Below, piece after piece: positions 29,529-39,396 of a stretch of 64,000 bases of DNA. The notes beneath the pieces were generated by a model. It was not told the origin of the DNA. It was given only the letters and a program-made list of their open reading frames with translations, and did no database searches. How positions within the stretch are numbered: the stretch's first letter is position 1; the number at the start of each line of letters is the position of its first letter. Both the position numbers and the translations under genes were made by a program. This stretch comes from Hydrotalea flava (GTDB taxonomy: Bacteria; Bacteroidota; Bacteroidia; Chitinophagales; Chitinophagaceae), in NCBI RefSeq assembly GCF_001623405.1, contig NZ_LUHG01000104.1, positions 29,812 to 93,811 on the forward strand. Reading direction: 5' to 3'.

Positions 29529-30845
29529 GTGAACAGAATTACAAAATACTATCGGATTAATGATCCGAAACTCATAAAACAACAAATAGTACACTGGCTC
29601 AATCAGTATGCTGTTTGTTGTTTTTTTGATAATCACCAATACCAGCACGCCCAACACAATTTTGAAATACTGGCTGCAGCCGGAATTGTTTCAGAAACCG
29701 GTAAAAATAGTGTCATTGCTGACATAGATTACTGGTTAGCAGAACGCAACGACTGGATATTTGGACATTTGAATTACAATTTAAAGAACCAACTTTTTAA
29801 AGGTTTTCATTCAGACCAAAAAGCCACTATACCTTTTCCTGAATTTTATTTTTTTCAACCTGAAGTGGTTTGTACCATGCAGAATGCCACACTAAGTATC
29901 CATTCTGCCACCGCAAATCCGGATGATATTTTTAATCAGATACAATCCATGCCGGCATCTTACACAATACCGGTTCAACAAACTGCACACTTCATCCCGG
30001 GTATTTCAAAAGAAACTTATTGCAGCATTATTGAACAGTTATTACAGCACATACACCGTGGCGATTGTTATGAAATTAATTATTGTCAGGAATGGATAGC
30101 TCCCAATGCACAAATAGACCCATTTGCAGCATACCGTGTATTAAGCAAGGTATCGCCTGCACCTTTTGGCGCATTTTATAAGCTGCAGCATTTATACCTG
30201 CTTTGCTCCAGCCCCGAACGATATTTGTTAAAAAAAGGAAACCGGTTATTTTCATCACCCATTAAAGGCACTATTGCCAGAAATACCAATATTCCTGCAA
30301 TAGATGAGGCCTTGAAACAAAACCTGCTTCAATCAGCCAAAGAACAAAGCGAGAATGTGATGATTGTTGATTTGGTAAGAAACGATTTCAGCCGCATATG
30401 CAAAGCCGGTACAGTTAGTGTTACGGAATTATTTGGCATTTATACCTATCCCCAAGTACATCAAATGATTAGTACCATTACCGGACAATTAAAAAACGAC
30501 CTTACATTCTCCGAAATTTTAAAGGCTACTTTCCCAATGGGTTCCATGACAGGTGCACCTAAAGAAAGGGTGATGCAGTTAACTGAACAGTATGAATATT
30601 TTAACAGGGGTTTGTATGCAGGCAGTGTAGGGTATTTTACCCCTGAAAAAGATTTTGATTTTAATGTGGTGATTAGAAGTGTGCAATACGATGCACAGCA
30701 AAAGGTATTGAGTTATGCTGTTGGGAGTGGTATTACTGCCGGTAGTGTGCCCGAGCAGGAATATGACGAGTGTTTATTAAAAGCAACCGCAATGGCTGCG
30801 TTGTTTAATGCGCGACCGGGCTACCCAGTAACAACTGCTGAATAG
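29529..30845 (+). CDS. pabB: Aminodeoxychorismate synthase component I (chorismate-binding)
   Basis: Chorismate-utilising enzyme of 438 residues. Hallmarks of the family are CYEINYCQEWIAP, FGAFYKLQHLYLLCSSPERYL, SSPIKGTIARN (the PIKGT motif), ENVMIVDLVRNDFSRIC, and FPMGSMTGAPKERVMQL. The presence of PIKGT and the lack of a neighbouring trp gene favour the p-aminobenzoate branch (folate) over anthranilate synthase, but the distinction is not certain. Initiation is GTG at 29529. The 3' end overlaps the convergent lytic transglycosylase gene by 41 bases. Confidence 0.85.
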   Translation: MNRITKYYRINDPKLIKQQIVHWLNQYAVCCFFDNHQYQHAQHNFEILAAAGIVSETGKNSVIADIDYWLAERNDWIFGHLNYNLKNQLFKGFHSDQKATIPFPEFYFFQPEVVCTMQNATLSIHSATANPDDIFNQIQSMPASYTIPVQQTAHFIPGISKETYCSIIEQLLQHIHRGDCYEINYCQEWIAPNAQIDPFAAYRVLSKVSPAPFGAFYKLQHLYLLCSSPERYLLKKGNRLFSSPIKGTIARNTNIPAIDEALKQNLLQSAKEQSENVMIVDLVRNDFSRICKAGTVSVTELFGIYTYPQVHQMISTITGQLKNDLTFSEILKATFPMGSMTGAPKERVMQLTEQYEYFNRGLYAGSVGYFTPEKDFDFNVVIRSVQYDAQQKVLSYAVGSGITAGSVPEQEYDECLLKATAMAALFNARPGYPVTTAE

Positions 30846-31833
30846 ATTGTTCCAGAATTTGTTGTTTCGTTGCATCAAACAAATTTTTTTTCTCTTTAGG
30901 CAAATACATAGTATATTTTTTTCCGGATGCCAGTTGCGCTGCAAATCCCGGATTCAACTGGTTAAAATAAGCAGATAATATTTGAAGCTGTTTACAAATT
31001 AATGCAGCATTGTACCGCCCACTTACTTCTACAGAACAAAGGGTACTATCGGCACTGGTGATTACAGTTCGCTGTTCAGCAGGTACATTAAAATATTGCT
31101 GCACCTCTTGGGCAGTTAAGGTAGTTACTCCTCCGTTATTTTCAAATATATAATGGGTAGCAATATATTTTTTTACGTGATTACGGGTTTCTTCAGGCAA
31201 AAAATATTGTATATCCCAAAAGCTTTTGCTTTTTGCTTTTTCAATAGCCTGCTTTACTCTTCCTACCCCAGCATTATAGGCAGCAACTACCAGAAGCCAA
31301 TCGCCAAATTCGGCATACAACTCTTTTAATAATTTGGCAGCAACTTCAGTACTTTTAATAAAATCAGTTCGTTCATCTACATATTTATTATTTTTCAAGC
31401 CAAACCGTTGTGCTTCATAGGGCATTAACTGCCAGGGTCCTACTGCCCCGGCCCATGATACAAGATTGGGTTGTAAATGACTCTCAATTACACTCAGGTA
31501 TTTCAACGCAACTGGTACTCCGTTAGCACTCAAAATATGATCATACAAATCAAAATAGGGCTTAGCCCAAAACTTCATCAGCAGTAGTTCTTTGCTTTGC
31601 TTTTCACTGTACTCACTGTAAAATGAAACCATTTGATAAGGAAGTGGAATATTCACAAAAGCATGACCGGAAGGTATTTGCAACAGGGTTTGAAAAGTAT
31701 TCACCGGTGTTACAACAGTATCGGACAAATGAGAAGGATTTGCTGCAAGTGTATTTACCGGATTACACAATATACAAAACAGTAGCAACGGGTAACAATA
31801 ATGTTGCTTTATTTTCCGGATACACTGATTCAT
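30805..31833 (-). CDS. Lytic transglycosylase (MltD-like SLT domain)
   Basis: Periplasmic muramidase-like enzyme of 342 residues with a signal peptide (YCYPLLLFCILCNPVNTLAA). The SLT catalytic Glu lies in YLSVIESHLQPN near residue 116, followed by SWAGAVGPWQLMP and VVAAYNAGVGRVKQAI, the classical goose-lysozyme-fold motifs. No LysM domain follows, unlike E. coli MltD; the tail is a Thr/Ala-rich region of unclear function. It opens peptidoglycan with anhydro-muropeptide formation. Its last 41 bases overlap pabB tail-to-tail. Confidence 0.88.
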   Translation of the reverse strand: MNQCIRKIKQHYCYPLLLFCILCNPVNTLAANPSHLSDTVVTPVNTFQTLLQIPSGHAFVNIPLPYQMVSFYSEYSEKQSKELLLMKFWAKPYFDLYDHILSANGVPVALKYLSVIESHLQPNLVSWAGAVGPWQLMPYEAQRFGLKNNKYVDERTDFIKSTEVAAKLLKELYAEFGDWLLVVAAYNAGVGRVKQAIEKAKSKSFWDIQYFLPEETRNHVKKYIATHYIFENNGGVTTLTAQEVQQYFNVPAEQRTVITSADSTLCSVEVSGRYNAALICKQLQILSAYFNQLNPGFAAQLASGKKYTMYLPKEKKNLFDATKQQILEQSIQQLLLGSPVAH

Positions 31834-31882
31834 ATTGCAGGATATTTTAAACCAATGTTGGTGATAAAATTTATAGCAACAA

Positions 31883-33334
31883 TTAATTCAAATGCGAAAG
31901 GTAATTACCCAATACCATGAGTTCGGTTTCTTTAAATTGGGGCATCATTACCTGCATACCAAAGGGCAAACCATTGCTGTGTTGAAACAAAGGCAAAGAT
32001 ACGCCGGGAATACCCACTAAATTGGCATATACAGTGTATATATCCGCCAAATACATTTCTACAGGATTGTTTCTCTTTTCACCTATCTTGAAGGCTGTAC
32101 CCGGTACGGTGGGTGAAATGATAGCCTGATAATGCTCAAAAATATGGTCATTTTGTTCAACTAATAAACGCCTGAGTTGCTGTGCTTTACTAAAATAGGC
32201 ATCATAATAACCGGCACTTAATACAAAAGTACCCAATAGAATACGACGTTGCACTTCTTTTCCGAAACCCTGGCTGCGTGATTTTTTATATAATGCAGTC
32301 AGGTCATCCTGTGCTGCCAAATCTGCCCGATAGCCATATTTTACCCCATCGTAACGTGATAAGTTACTGGAAGCTTCTGCAGTAGTTAAAACATAGTAGG
32401 TAGGTACCACATATTTTAATAAAGGGAAATCAACCGGCTCTACAATGTGACCCTGTAAACGTAGTTTCTCAACATACTGGTGGAACGCCTTTGCTATTTC
32501 AGGATCTAAACCCGGATGTTCCAGCGCTTCTTTAAAATAGGCAATTTTAAAAGGTTCCTGTCGACTGCTTATACTGCTTTTTTGCAACAGATCGCTGTAG
32601 GCCGGAACAGGTTCTGCAGAAACAGTACTATCGTAGGCATCTTCTCCTGCAATTACTTCAAGTACCCTTGCAGTATCTTGCAAATGTTTGGAAAAAATAC
32701 CAATCTGATCAAATGATGAAGCATAAGCAATTAACCCATGCCTTGAAATTCGGCCGTAGGTAGGTTTAAACCCAATAATCCCACACCAATCGGCCGGCTG
32801 GCGTACAGAGCCTCCGGTATCACTTCCCAGACTTACCATACACATATCTGCCTGAACGGCTACAGCAGAACCACCGGAAGAACCACCGGGTACTTTGGTA
32901 ATATCTGCAGCATTTTGAACAGGGCCATAAGCTGAATTTTCATTGGTACTGCCCATGGCAAATTCATCGCAATTATTGCGACCTATAATAATGGCACCTG
33001 CTTCAATTAATCGTTCAACTGCAGTAGCGGAATATAGTGAGGAGAAATTATTTAGAATGAGTGAGCCTGCAGTAACAGTATGATTGCAGTAACAAATTAC
33101 ATCTTTCAATGCAACCACTACCCCATGTAAATGACCCATTGTTTTGCCTGCCATTCGTTCAAAATCTAAAAAGGAAGCACGGTCAAGCGCTTCTTTTGCA
33201 TAAACTTCTATAAATGCGTTAAGGGAAGATTTTTTGCCAATATTGTCCAAATAATGTTGAACAGCCTCCACACAAGTAGTAGTGCCATTCAATAAATCAT
33301 TGTGGTATTGAGCAATAGTGGTAAATGTAAACAA
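31883..33334 (-). CDS. gatA: Asp/Glu-tRNA amidotransferase subunit A
   Basis: Amidase subunit that supplies ammonia for conversion of Glu-tRNA(Gln) and Asp-tRNA(Asn). The amidase-signature triad is visible: Lys in VVALKDVICYC, the cis-Ser in GGSSGGSAVAV, and the nucleophilic Ser in SLGSDTGGSVRQPADW. Length is 483 residues, normal for GatA. The start is TTG at 33334, since no ATG is in frame nearby and MFTFTTIAQYHNDLLNG is the usual N-terminus. It follows tatA on the same strand with 29 bases between them; gatB and gatC are elsewhere. Confidence 0.93.
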   Translation of the reverse strand: MFTFTTIAQYHNDLLNGTTTCVEAVQHYLDNIGKKSSLNAFIEVYAKEALDRASFLDFERMAGKTMGHLHGVVVALKDVICYCNHTVTAGSLILNNFSSLYSATAVERLIEAGAIIIGRNNCDEFAMGSTNENSAYGPVQNAADITKVPGGSSGGSAVAVQADMCMVSLGSDTGGSVRQPADWCGIIGFKPTYGRISRHGLIAYASSFDQIGIFSKHLQDTARVLEVIAGEDAYDSTVSAEPVPAYSDLLQKSSISSRQEPFKIAYFKEALEHPGLDPEIAKAFHQYVEKLRLQGHIVEPVDFPLLKYVVPTYYVLTTAEASSNLSRYDGVKYGYRADLAAQDDLTALYKKSRSQGFGKEVQRRILLGTFVLSAGYYDAYFSKAQQLRRLLVEQNDHIFEHYQAIISPTVPGTAFKIGEKRNNPVEMYLADIYTVYANLVGIPGVSLPLFQHSNGLPFGMQVMMPQFKETELMVLGNYLSHLN

Positions 33335-33363
33335 AACCCGTTACAGATATTGGTGGTTAATAA

Positions 33364-33558
33364 TTACTTTGCAGCAGTTTCAGAGTCTTTTTCTTTCATT
33401 CCTTCCTGAAGTTCTCTTTTTACGTTGTCTTTTGCATCATTAAACTCACGAATACCTTTTCCCAAACCACGCATAAATTCCGGTATTTTTTTCCCACCGA
33501 ATAATACCAAGATTGCAATTAAAATAATAATCAGTTCGGGCATTCCTAGATTGGCCAT
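33364..33558 (-). CDS. tatA: Sec-independent translocase protein TatA/E
   Basis: Small Tat component of 64 residues: one N-terminal helix (GMPELIIILIAILVLFGG) followed by the conserved FGGKKIPEFMRGLGKGIREF amphipathic helix and a charged tail. TatA oligomers form the pore for folded twin-arginine substrates. The start was set at ATG 33558; the 17 residues open upstream are not family-like. The DUF1501 protein later in the window carries a matching Tat-type leader. Confidence 0.93.
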   Translation of the reverse strand: MANLGMPELIIILIAILVLFGGKKIPEFMRGLGKGIREFNDAKDNVKRELQEGMKEKDSETAAK

Positions 33559-33641
33559 AAAAAATTGATTTAAGAAGGTAAAGTTAGTACAAATTATTGT
33601 ACCAAACATTAAGTTATAGAATAGAAGGATTAAGACTGCAT

Positions 33642-33674
33642 AAAAAAGCGGAAGTTTAACAACTCCCGCTTAAA
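33642..33674 (-). terminator. Intrinsic terminator after rplS
   Basis: The inverted repeat AAGCGGAAGTT and AACTCCCGCTT has one internal mismatch. On the minus strand it is followed by six T. It lies just after the rplS stop and before tatA, so it ends rplS transcription. Confidence 0.8.
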
Positions 33675-33690
33675 TATTTGAATAATTTGA

Positions 33691-34041
33691 CTAGAAACGT
33701 TTTTCTTTAATACGGGCACTTTTACCGCTACGTTCTCTTAAATAGAACAATTTAGCTCTGCGTACTTTTCCTTTTTTGTTTAAAACTATGGAATCGATAT
33801 TGGGAGAGAAGAAAGGGAACAATCTTTCCACACCTACCCCATCAGAAATTTTGCGTACGGTAAAAGTTGCAGTAGCACCTGTGCCCTGCATTTTTAACAC
33901 ATCACCACGAAAACTCTGAATACGCTCTTTACCACCTTCTACAATTTTATAGTTAACGGTAATATTATCACCACTTTTAAATTTGGGATATTCTTTTTTG
34001 GCAATTAACTGCTCGTGTACGAATTGAACTGCTTCGCTCAT
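33691..34041 (-). CDS. rplS: 50S ribosomal protein L19
   Basis: Large-subunit protein at the 30S-50S interface, 116 residues. Typical blocks are FKSGDNITVNYKIVEGGKER, QSFRGDVLKMQGTG, TFTVRKISDGVGVERLFPFF and a basic C-terminus (RRAKLFYLRERSGKSARIKE). The start was placed at ATG 34041 (MSEAVQFVHEQL) instead of an upstream alternative codon. It stands alone, with rny upstream on the same strand and a terminator after it. Confidence 0.97.
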   Translation of the reverse strand: MSEAVQFVHEQLIAKKEYPKFKSGDNITVNYKIVEGGKERIQSFRGDVLKMQGTGATATFTVRKISDGVGVERLFPFFSPNIDSIVLNKKGKVRRAKLFYLRERSGKSARIKEKRF

Positions 34042-34110
34042 AACTTTAATTTTTGCGGACGGCAAAGGTAACAGAAAATTTTAAATTTCAAACCAGAATT
34101 TATAAATAAT

Positions 34111-35676
34111 TTATCTGGCTACATTAATGGCCCTTTTTTCGCGGATAACGGTTACTTTTATTTGCCCAGGATACGTCATTTCGGTTTGTATTTTTTGGGC
34201 TATTTCAAAGCTTAATTTATCACTATCACCATCAGACACTTTATCGGCCTCTACAATTACCCGTAACTCTCTTCCGGCTTGTATGGCATAAGCCTTTTCC
34301 ACACCGGGATATGCCTGAGCCAGATTTTCAAGGTCTTTAATCCGCTGAATGTATTGCTGCATCATTTCGCGGCGTGCGCCCGGGCGTGCGCCGCTAATAG
34401 CATCGCAAGCCTGTACAATAGGAGAAATAACATACAACATTTCCATTTCATCGTGGTGGGCACCAATGGCATTCACTACTGCAGGGTTTTCGCCATATTT
34501 CTCGGCTAATTTAGCACCCAGTAATGCGTGGCTTAGTTCGGTTTCTTCGTCGGGCACTTTACCAATATCGTGTAACAACCCTGCCCGTTTTGCCAATTTG
34601 GGGTTCAGCCCTAATTCGCTGGCCATAATGGCACATAAATTGGCTGTTTCCCTGCTATGCATCAGCAGGTTTTGGCCATAGGATGAGCGAAAACGCATTT
34701 TTCCCACTATCCGAACCAATTCTTTATGCAATCCATGAATGCCTAATTCAATGACCGTTCTTTCGCCAATTTCAATAATTTGCTCTTCTAACTGACGACG
34801 GGTTTTTTCAACCACTTCTTCAATACGTGCGGGGTGAATACGGCCATCGGCAATTAGGCGTTGTAAACTTAAACGGGCAATTTCTCTTCTTAACGGATCG
34901 TAAGATGATAATACAATTGCTTCCGGCGTATCATCAACAATTAAATCAACCCCTGTTGCGGCCTCAATAGCACGGATATTTCTGCCTTCGCGGCCAATAA
35001 TCTGGCCTTTAATTTCGTCTGATTCCAAATTAAATACAGAAACTGTATTTTCAATGGTTTGCTCGGCTGCAGTGCGTTGTATGGATTGAATAACAATTTT
35101 GCGGGCTTCTTTATTGGCTTTTAAGCGGGCTTCTTCAATAATTTCCTGCTGCAATGCCAATGCCTGTGTTTGGGCTTCTGATTTCAGGCTTTCAATTAAT
35201 TGTGCCTTTGCCTCTTCAGCCGATAAGGTAGCAATTTTTTCTAAACGGCGGATGTGTTCCTCCTGGTGTTTTTCCAGTTCAGTACGTTTTTGATTTACCA
35301 CCTCAATCTGCCGGTTTAAATTGGCTTTAATCACTTCATTTTCTTTCAATTGCTTATCTAAAGCCTGTTCTTTTTGATTGATGGCAATTTCTTTTTGTTT
35401 GATACGTGCTTCAGCTTCGCCTAATTTTCGGTTACGCTCCAGTACGTCTTTATCGTATTCTGATTTTAGCTGAACAAATTTTTCTTTGACCTCTAATAAT
35501 TTTTCTTTTTGAATATTTTCGGCTTTCAGCTCGGCTTCTTTCAAAATAGATTGTGCCTGAAAATTGGCTTCTTCTAATTTGCTTTTGGTATTTTTCGAGA
35601 ATAATAACTTACCCGCAAGTACACCTGCAATTAAAGCAAGTAAACCAATTATGATGTATATAACTGTTTGGTCCAT
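34111..35676 (-). CDS. rny: Ribonuclease Y
   Basis: Membrane-tethered endoribonuclease that starts mRNA decay, 521 residues. Domain order is an N-terminal helix ([20 protein letters not shown]), a long coiled coil (about residues 30-210), a KH domain ([20 protein letters not shown]), and an HD domain with the metal site in [12 protein letters not shown] and [10 protein letters not shown]. Length and order match the Firmicutes and Bacteroidota enzymes. It follows zapA in the minus-strand run. Confidence 0.95.
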   Translation of the reverse strand: MDQTVIYIIIGLLALIAGVLAGKLLFSKNTKSKLEEANFQAQSILKEAELKAENIQKEKLLEVKEKFVQLKSEYDKDVLERNRKLGEAEARIKQKEIAINQKEQALDKQLKENEVIKANLNRQIEVVNQKRTELEKHQEEHIRRLEKIATLSAEEAKAQLIESLKSEAQTQALALQQEIIEEARLKANKEARKIVIQSIQRTAAEQTIENTVSVFNLESDEIKGQIIGREGRNIRAIEAATGVDLIVDDTPEAIVLSSYDPLRREIARLSLQRLIADGRIHPARIEEVVEKTRRQLEEQIIEIGERTVIELGIHGLHKELVRIVGKMRFRSSYGQNLLMHSRETANLCAIMASELGLNPKLAKRAGLLHDIGKVPDEETELSHALLGAKLAEKYGENPAVVNAIGAHHDEMEMLYVISPIVQACDAISGARPGARREMMQQYIQRIKDLENLAQAYPGVEKAYAIQAGRELRVIVEADKVSDGDSDKLSFEIAQKIQTEMTYPGQIKVTVIREKRAINVAR

Positions 35677-35798
35677 TTTGTTTGATATTTTTTAAATTAA
35701 ACGCTGTCATTATGCTTCCTCCAACTATCAAATGGATAATTTTAGTGAAGTTAATTTGCGAAGATAAATAAATTAAGTGAGTGATGGCGAACCTATAA

Positions 35799-36128
35799 TC
35801 ATTTCTTTATGAATGATTTTATAGGTTCATGAGCGCTTTGGTTTAAATACCCGTCAACCATTGCTTCTAATTGCTGCAATGATTCCATAATGGTTTGTTC
35901 TTCGGCCATGATGGGCAGGGGTGTTTTGGTTTGTTCGGTTGCCAGCCACAGTAAAACCATGGCTACATAGTCCTGCATATCTTTCCCTGCAAAAGCCTGT
36001 TTATATTCTTTTATTTTTTCATTGATAATTTTTACGGTCTTACGCAGCACTGCTTCATCATCGGGATGAATTTTGATTCGGTAATTCCTATCGGCAATAA
36101 TAATATTTACGGTAATGAGTTGCTCCAT
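35799..36128 (-). CDS. zapA: Cell division protein ZapA
   Basis: FtsZ-ring stabiliser of 109 residues. The N-terminal domain (LITVNIIIADRNYRIKIHPDDE) and the following helix with YVAMVLLWLA fit the ZapA family, which makes tetramers that cross-link FtsZ filaments. Its start lies two bases from the stop of the coiled-coil gene. The pheT, coiled coil, zapA, rny order appears to be a conserved Bacteroidota arrangement. Confidence 0.85.
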   Translation of the reverse strand: MEQLITVNIIIADRNYRIKIHPDDEAVLRKTVKIINEKIKEYKQAFAGKDMQDYVAMVLLWLATEQTKTPLPIMAEEQTIMESLQQLEAMVDGYLNQSAHEPIKSFIKK

Positions 36129-36129
36129 T

Positions 36130-36420
36130 TCAGGCAGATTTTAATACAGCCAGCCAATGCTCAATTTCTTTGAGATAGCTGTTTACTTTGGTGGCTAATT
36201 CTTTTTTATCGGTATCATTCCAGGTATCTACTCCTATTTGCAATGCAGCTTTTGACTGTTCTAACTGTTCAATTTTTTGTGTTAATTTCATTTTAGCTGT
36301 ATTGGCTTCGTGCAATTCCTGTTTTAATTGCTGGTTTTCTTTGGCTAACTTTTGTGCATACAGCCACAAATCCTGCATTTTTTGCTGTATCCGGCTTATT
36401 TGTTGGCTTAACTCCTGCAT
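36130..36420 (-). CDS. Coiled-coil protein upstream of zapA (ZapB-like)
   Basis: A 96-residue protein almost entirely predicted to be coiled coil: heptad-like Leu/Ile/Gln pattern in ISRIQQKMQDLWLYAQKLAK and KQELHEANTAKMKLTQKIEQ. The C-terminal 35 residues are less regular. It is tightly linked to zapA, with one base between stop and start codons. ZapB in E. coli is a short coiled coil that works with ZapA, so an analogous role is likely but rests on context and shape rather than sequence identity. Confidence 0.7.
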   Translation of the reverse strand: MQELSQQISRIQQKMQDLWLYAQKLAKENQQLKQELHEANTAKMKLTQKIEQLEQSKAALQIGVDTWNDTDKKELATKVNSYLKEIEHWLAVLKSA

Positions 36421-36428
36421 ACTGCTGT

Positions 36429-38852
36429 TTATTTTCTGATGATAGCATTGGCATCTGTTTCAAATGCCTGCATCAAAGACTGCATCATACTGTCAATTTC
36501 TTTATCGGTCAATGTTTTTTCTTCATCTAAAAAAGTAAAATTAATAGCCATTGATTTTTTATCTTTTCCCAATTTTTCATTTTCAAACACATCAAATAAA
36601 TTCATTTGCTGCAAACGGAGCAACTTCATTTTATTTACAATGCTTTCCAATAATTGATAGGTGGTATTAACAGGAACAATCATAGCCAAATCGCGTTGTA
36701 CGGCAGGGAATTTTGGTACTTCTTTATAAGTAATGGCTGTATTTTTCTTTAATGCCAGTAATGCTCCAAAATCTATATCAATAAAAAGTACGGTTTGTTT
36801 TATATCAAATCGTTCGGTGAATGAAGGCGGCACCATTTCAACAATCCCAATTTGTTTTTTACCAACGCAAATTTTCAATTTGGCATGGGTACCCTCTATT
36901 GCTTTCCACTGTACCTCTGCAATGCCGCACCATTGCATAATAGCCCGTGCAATGCCCTTAGCTTCAAAAAAATCGGCAGGTTTGGTTTGTAGTTTCCAGT
37001 TATCCTCTAATAATTTTCCGGTTAAGTATAATGACAGATGTTCTGTTTCCACATATTTCCCCACTCCTTCTGTAGCATAGATTTTACCAAACTCAAATAA
37101 ACGAAGCCGGTTGTTTTTTCTGTTGATGTTATAGGATATAATTTCCAGGCCAGTTTCTAACATGCCGGGGCGCATTACATCTAATTCGGCACTCAGGTTA
37201 TTCATCATGTGCACGGTATGCTGTAATACTTCAGCGGTAAAGTAGCGGCTATTGGTAATAGAATTGGTAACAATTTCATGGTATCCCAGCCCGGCCAAGT
37301 AGTGCGCAATTTTTTCGCGAAGCTGTTCTTTTAAACCCAAAGTTTCAATAGACGGCGAAATGGTGATGGAAGTAGGAATATCTATATTATCCAACCCATC
37401 AATTCGCAACACTTCTTCTACTATATCGGCCGGTAGGCTAATATCGGGCTTATTAAATGGAACGGATATCCATAGTTCATCAATCCCCTCTTTTAACACT
37501 TCAAAACCAAGTGCTGTTAATATTCTTTTAACGGTATCGGGATGATAATTTTTACCACTTAACTTTTTTAAATAATGGTATTTAATGGCAATTTCTTTTT
37601 TTGCTGCGGGTTGCGGATATACATCTACAATATCAGAACTGATGCTGCCTCCGGCTATTTCTTTTATTAACAAAGCAGCTCTTTTTAACACCTGAACGGT
37701 ATTGGATATATCAATTCCTTTTTCAAAGCGGATGGCTGCATCAGTGCGTAACTGATGGGTGAGTGATGTTTTACGGATGTATGTGGCATTAAAGCAGGCA
37801 CTCTCTAAAAAAATATCAGTAGTTGTTTCTGAAACGCCACTGGCGGCACCGCCAAATACACCGGCTATGCACATGGGTTCACCGGCTCCATTGCAAATCA
37901 TTAAATCAGATGCATGCAATTTCCTTTCCTTTCCATCCAACGTAATAAAAGCGGTATTCGCCGGTAAGGTTTTTACAATAATGGCTTTACCCTGAATGGC
38001 CTTTACATCAAATGCATGTAATGGTTGTCCGGTTTCGTGTAATATAAAATTGGTAATATCTACCACATTATTAATAGAACGGATGCCAATTGACTGCAAG
38101 CTGTCTTTTAACCACTGGGGCGATGGGCCAACTTTAACACCGCTGATGGAAACACCACTGTAGCGTGGACATGCTGATTCATTTTCAATGGTTACAGCAA
38201 TGGGTAATGATTTTTCATCCGGCTTAAACAAATTATTGAATGGCAGTTTAACTTTTACTTCTTTTTTTTGATGGTGACTTAAATACGCACATACATCTTT
38301 TGCAACACCCAAATGGCTCATGGCATCCATGCGGTTGGGGGTTAGTCCAATTTCAAAAACCATATCAGTATAAGGCTGAAAGAAATCAGCAACCGGTGCA
38401 CCTGGAACGGCATCATGTGGCAATACAATAATGCCTGCATGGCTGGTACCTACACCAATTTCATCTTCGGCACAAATCATACCCTGGCTTTCAACACCAC
38501 GAATTTTAGCTACTTTCATGGTTATCGGGGTGGCATTTACGGGATAGATGGTAGTACCTAGAGGAGCTATCACTACTTTTTGCCCGGCTGCTACATTTTG
38601 TGCACCACAAACAATTTGTAAAAGATGCCCGGTACCAATATTTACGGTAGTTAATTTTAATTTATCGGCATTGGGATGCTGCTCGCAGGTTAGTACTTCA
38701 CCTGTAATAATGCCCTGCAATCCACCTGGTACTGTTTCAAATTTTGAAAGTTTTTCTACTTCAAGCCCTATAGAAGTTAATATTGCAGAAAGTTTTTCAG
38801 GCTCAATTGTTTTGGGTAAATACTTACTTAACCAGTTATAACTAATCGTCAT
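36429..38852 (-). CDS. pheT: Phenylalanyl-tRNA synthetase beta subunit
   Basis: Beta chain of the alpha2-beta2 PheRS, 807 residues. An N-terminal EMAP-type tRNA-binding domain (GEVLTCEQHPNADKLKLTTV) comes first, then B3/B4 editing, B5 (the LSGKNYHPDTVKRILTALGF region), the core with DAIRFEKGID, and the C-terminal anticodon-binding FDX-ACB domain (FPAVQRDLAMIVP). The start is ATG 38852 (MTISYNWLSKYLPKTI); the 54 residues open upstream are not homologous. pheS is not in the window. Confidence 0.97.
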   Translation of the reverse strand: MTISYNWLSKYLPKTIEPEKLSAILTSIGLEVEKLSKFETVPGGLQGIITGEVLTCEQHPNADKLKLTTVNIGTGHLLQIVCGAQNVAAGQKVVIAPLGTTIYPVNATPITMKVAKIRGVESQGMICAEDEIGVGTSHAGIIVLPHDAVPGAPVADFFQPYTDMVFEIGLTPNRMDAMSHLGVAKDVCAYLSHHQKKEVKVKLPFNNLFKPDEKSLPIAVTIENESACPRYSGVSISGVKVGPSPQWLKDSLQSIGIRSINNVVDITNFILHETGQPLHAFDVKAIQGKAIIVKTLPANTAFITLDGKERKLHASDLMICNGAGEPMCIAGVFGGAASGVSETTTDIFLESACFNATYIRKTSLTHQLRTDAAIRFEKGIDISNTVQVLKRAALLIKEIAGGSISSDIVDVYPQPAAKKEIAIKYHYLKKLSGKNYHPDTVKRILTALGFEVLKEGIDELWISVPFNKPDISLPADIVEEVLRIDGLDNIDIPTSITISPSIETLGLKEQLREKIAHYLAGLGYHEIVTNSITNSRYFTAEVLQHTVHMMNNLSAELDVMRPGMLETGLEIISYNINRKNNRLRLFEFGKIYATEGVGKYVETEHLSLYLTGKLLEDNWKLQTKPADFFEAKGIARAIMQWCGIAEVQWKAIEGTHAKLKICVGKKQIGIVEMVPPSFTERFDIKQTVLFIDIDFGALLALKKNTAITYKEVPKFPAVQRDLAMIVPVNTTYQLLESIVNKMKLLRLQQMNLFDVFENEKLGKDKKSMAINFTFLDEEKTLTDKEIDSMMQSLMQAFETDANAIIRK

Positions 38853-39396
38853 GTATCCTTGAATTAATTTGCTGTGTAATAAGCGCAAATATACTTGTTG
38901 CAGCCGGCAACTTAAACTTTTAAAAACGGTTTCAAAATTCTCGGCAAATAGGTTCAGCATTTTACAGCTATCAATTTTTTTTTTACAAACGCTGACTACA
39001 TTTAACAAAGACAAATGTTACCCTGCTTACACAGATATTTTTGCAGCACTACTATGTTTTTGGCAATTACAAAATAAGTAGCAATACACCAATTTTTCGG
39101 CTGTTTTTCTTTATACACAAGCCATGTTCATTTCCCGTACGGAAAAATTGTTTTTTGTGCACATACTACAAAAAACTGTGGAATAACCCCGAAATTTGTG
39201 TGCATAAGCACAATTATACTGTGAATGAAATGTGGACGAAAAAGGATAAAAATTAAAGTCTGAAAATAGGGCAGGAACGATTTTCAACCATTATATTCGC
39301 AACCCTACTTGCCCAAGTAACAATTCCTTAACATGGCTATCCTGTTTCAAGCAAGCGAAAAACAAACTGTTTTACAATTTCAAATGGCCCATTATT
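38853..39396. promoter_or_regulatory. pheT-dnaB divergent intergenic region with DnaA boxes
   Basis: A 544-base gene-free stretch between divergent pheT and dnaB. It contains TTATACACA at 39111-39119 and TGTGCATAA (TTATGCACA on the other strand) at 39199-39207, both exact fits to the TTATnCACA DnaA box. TTGTGCACA at 39155-39163 and TGTGAATGA at 39220-39228 each have one mismatch. AT-rich tracts lie on both sides. It may be a replication origin or a DnaA-controlled dnaB promoter. No other gene was supported here. Confidence 0.5.

Noticed and set aside
35677..35798. Possible 6S RNA next to zapA, by analogy with E. coli
   Set aside because: The rny-zapA gap is only 122 bases and I see no long bulged hairpin characteristic of 6S RNA.
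38853..39014. 54-residue N-terminal extension of pheT
   Set aside because: PheT homologues begin at MTISYNWLS; the extension is low-complexity and uses intergenic sequence.
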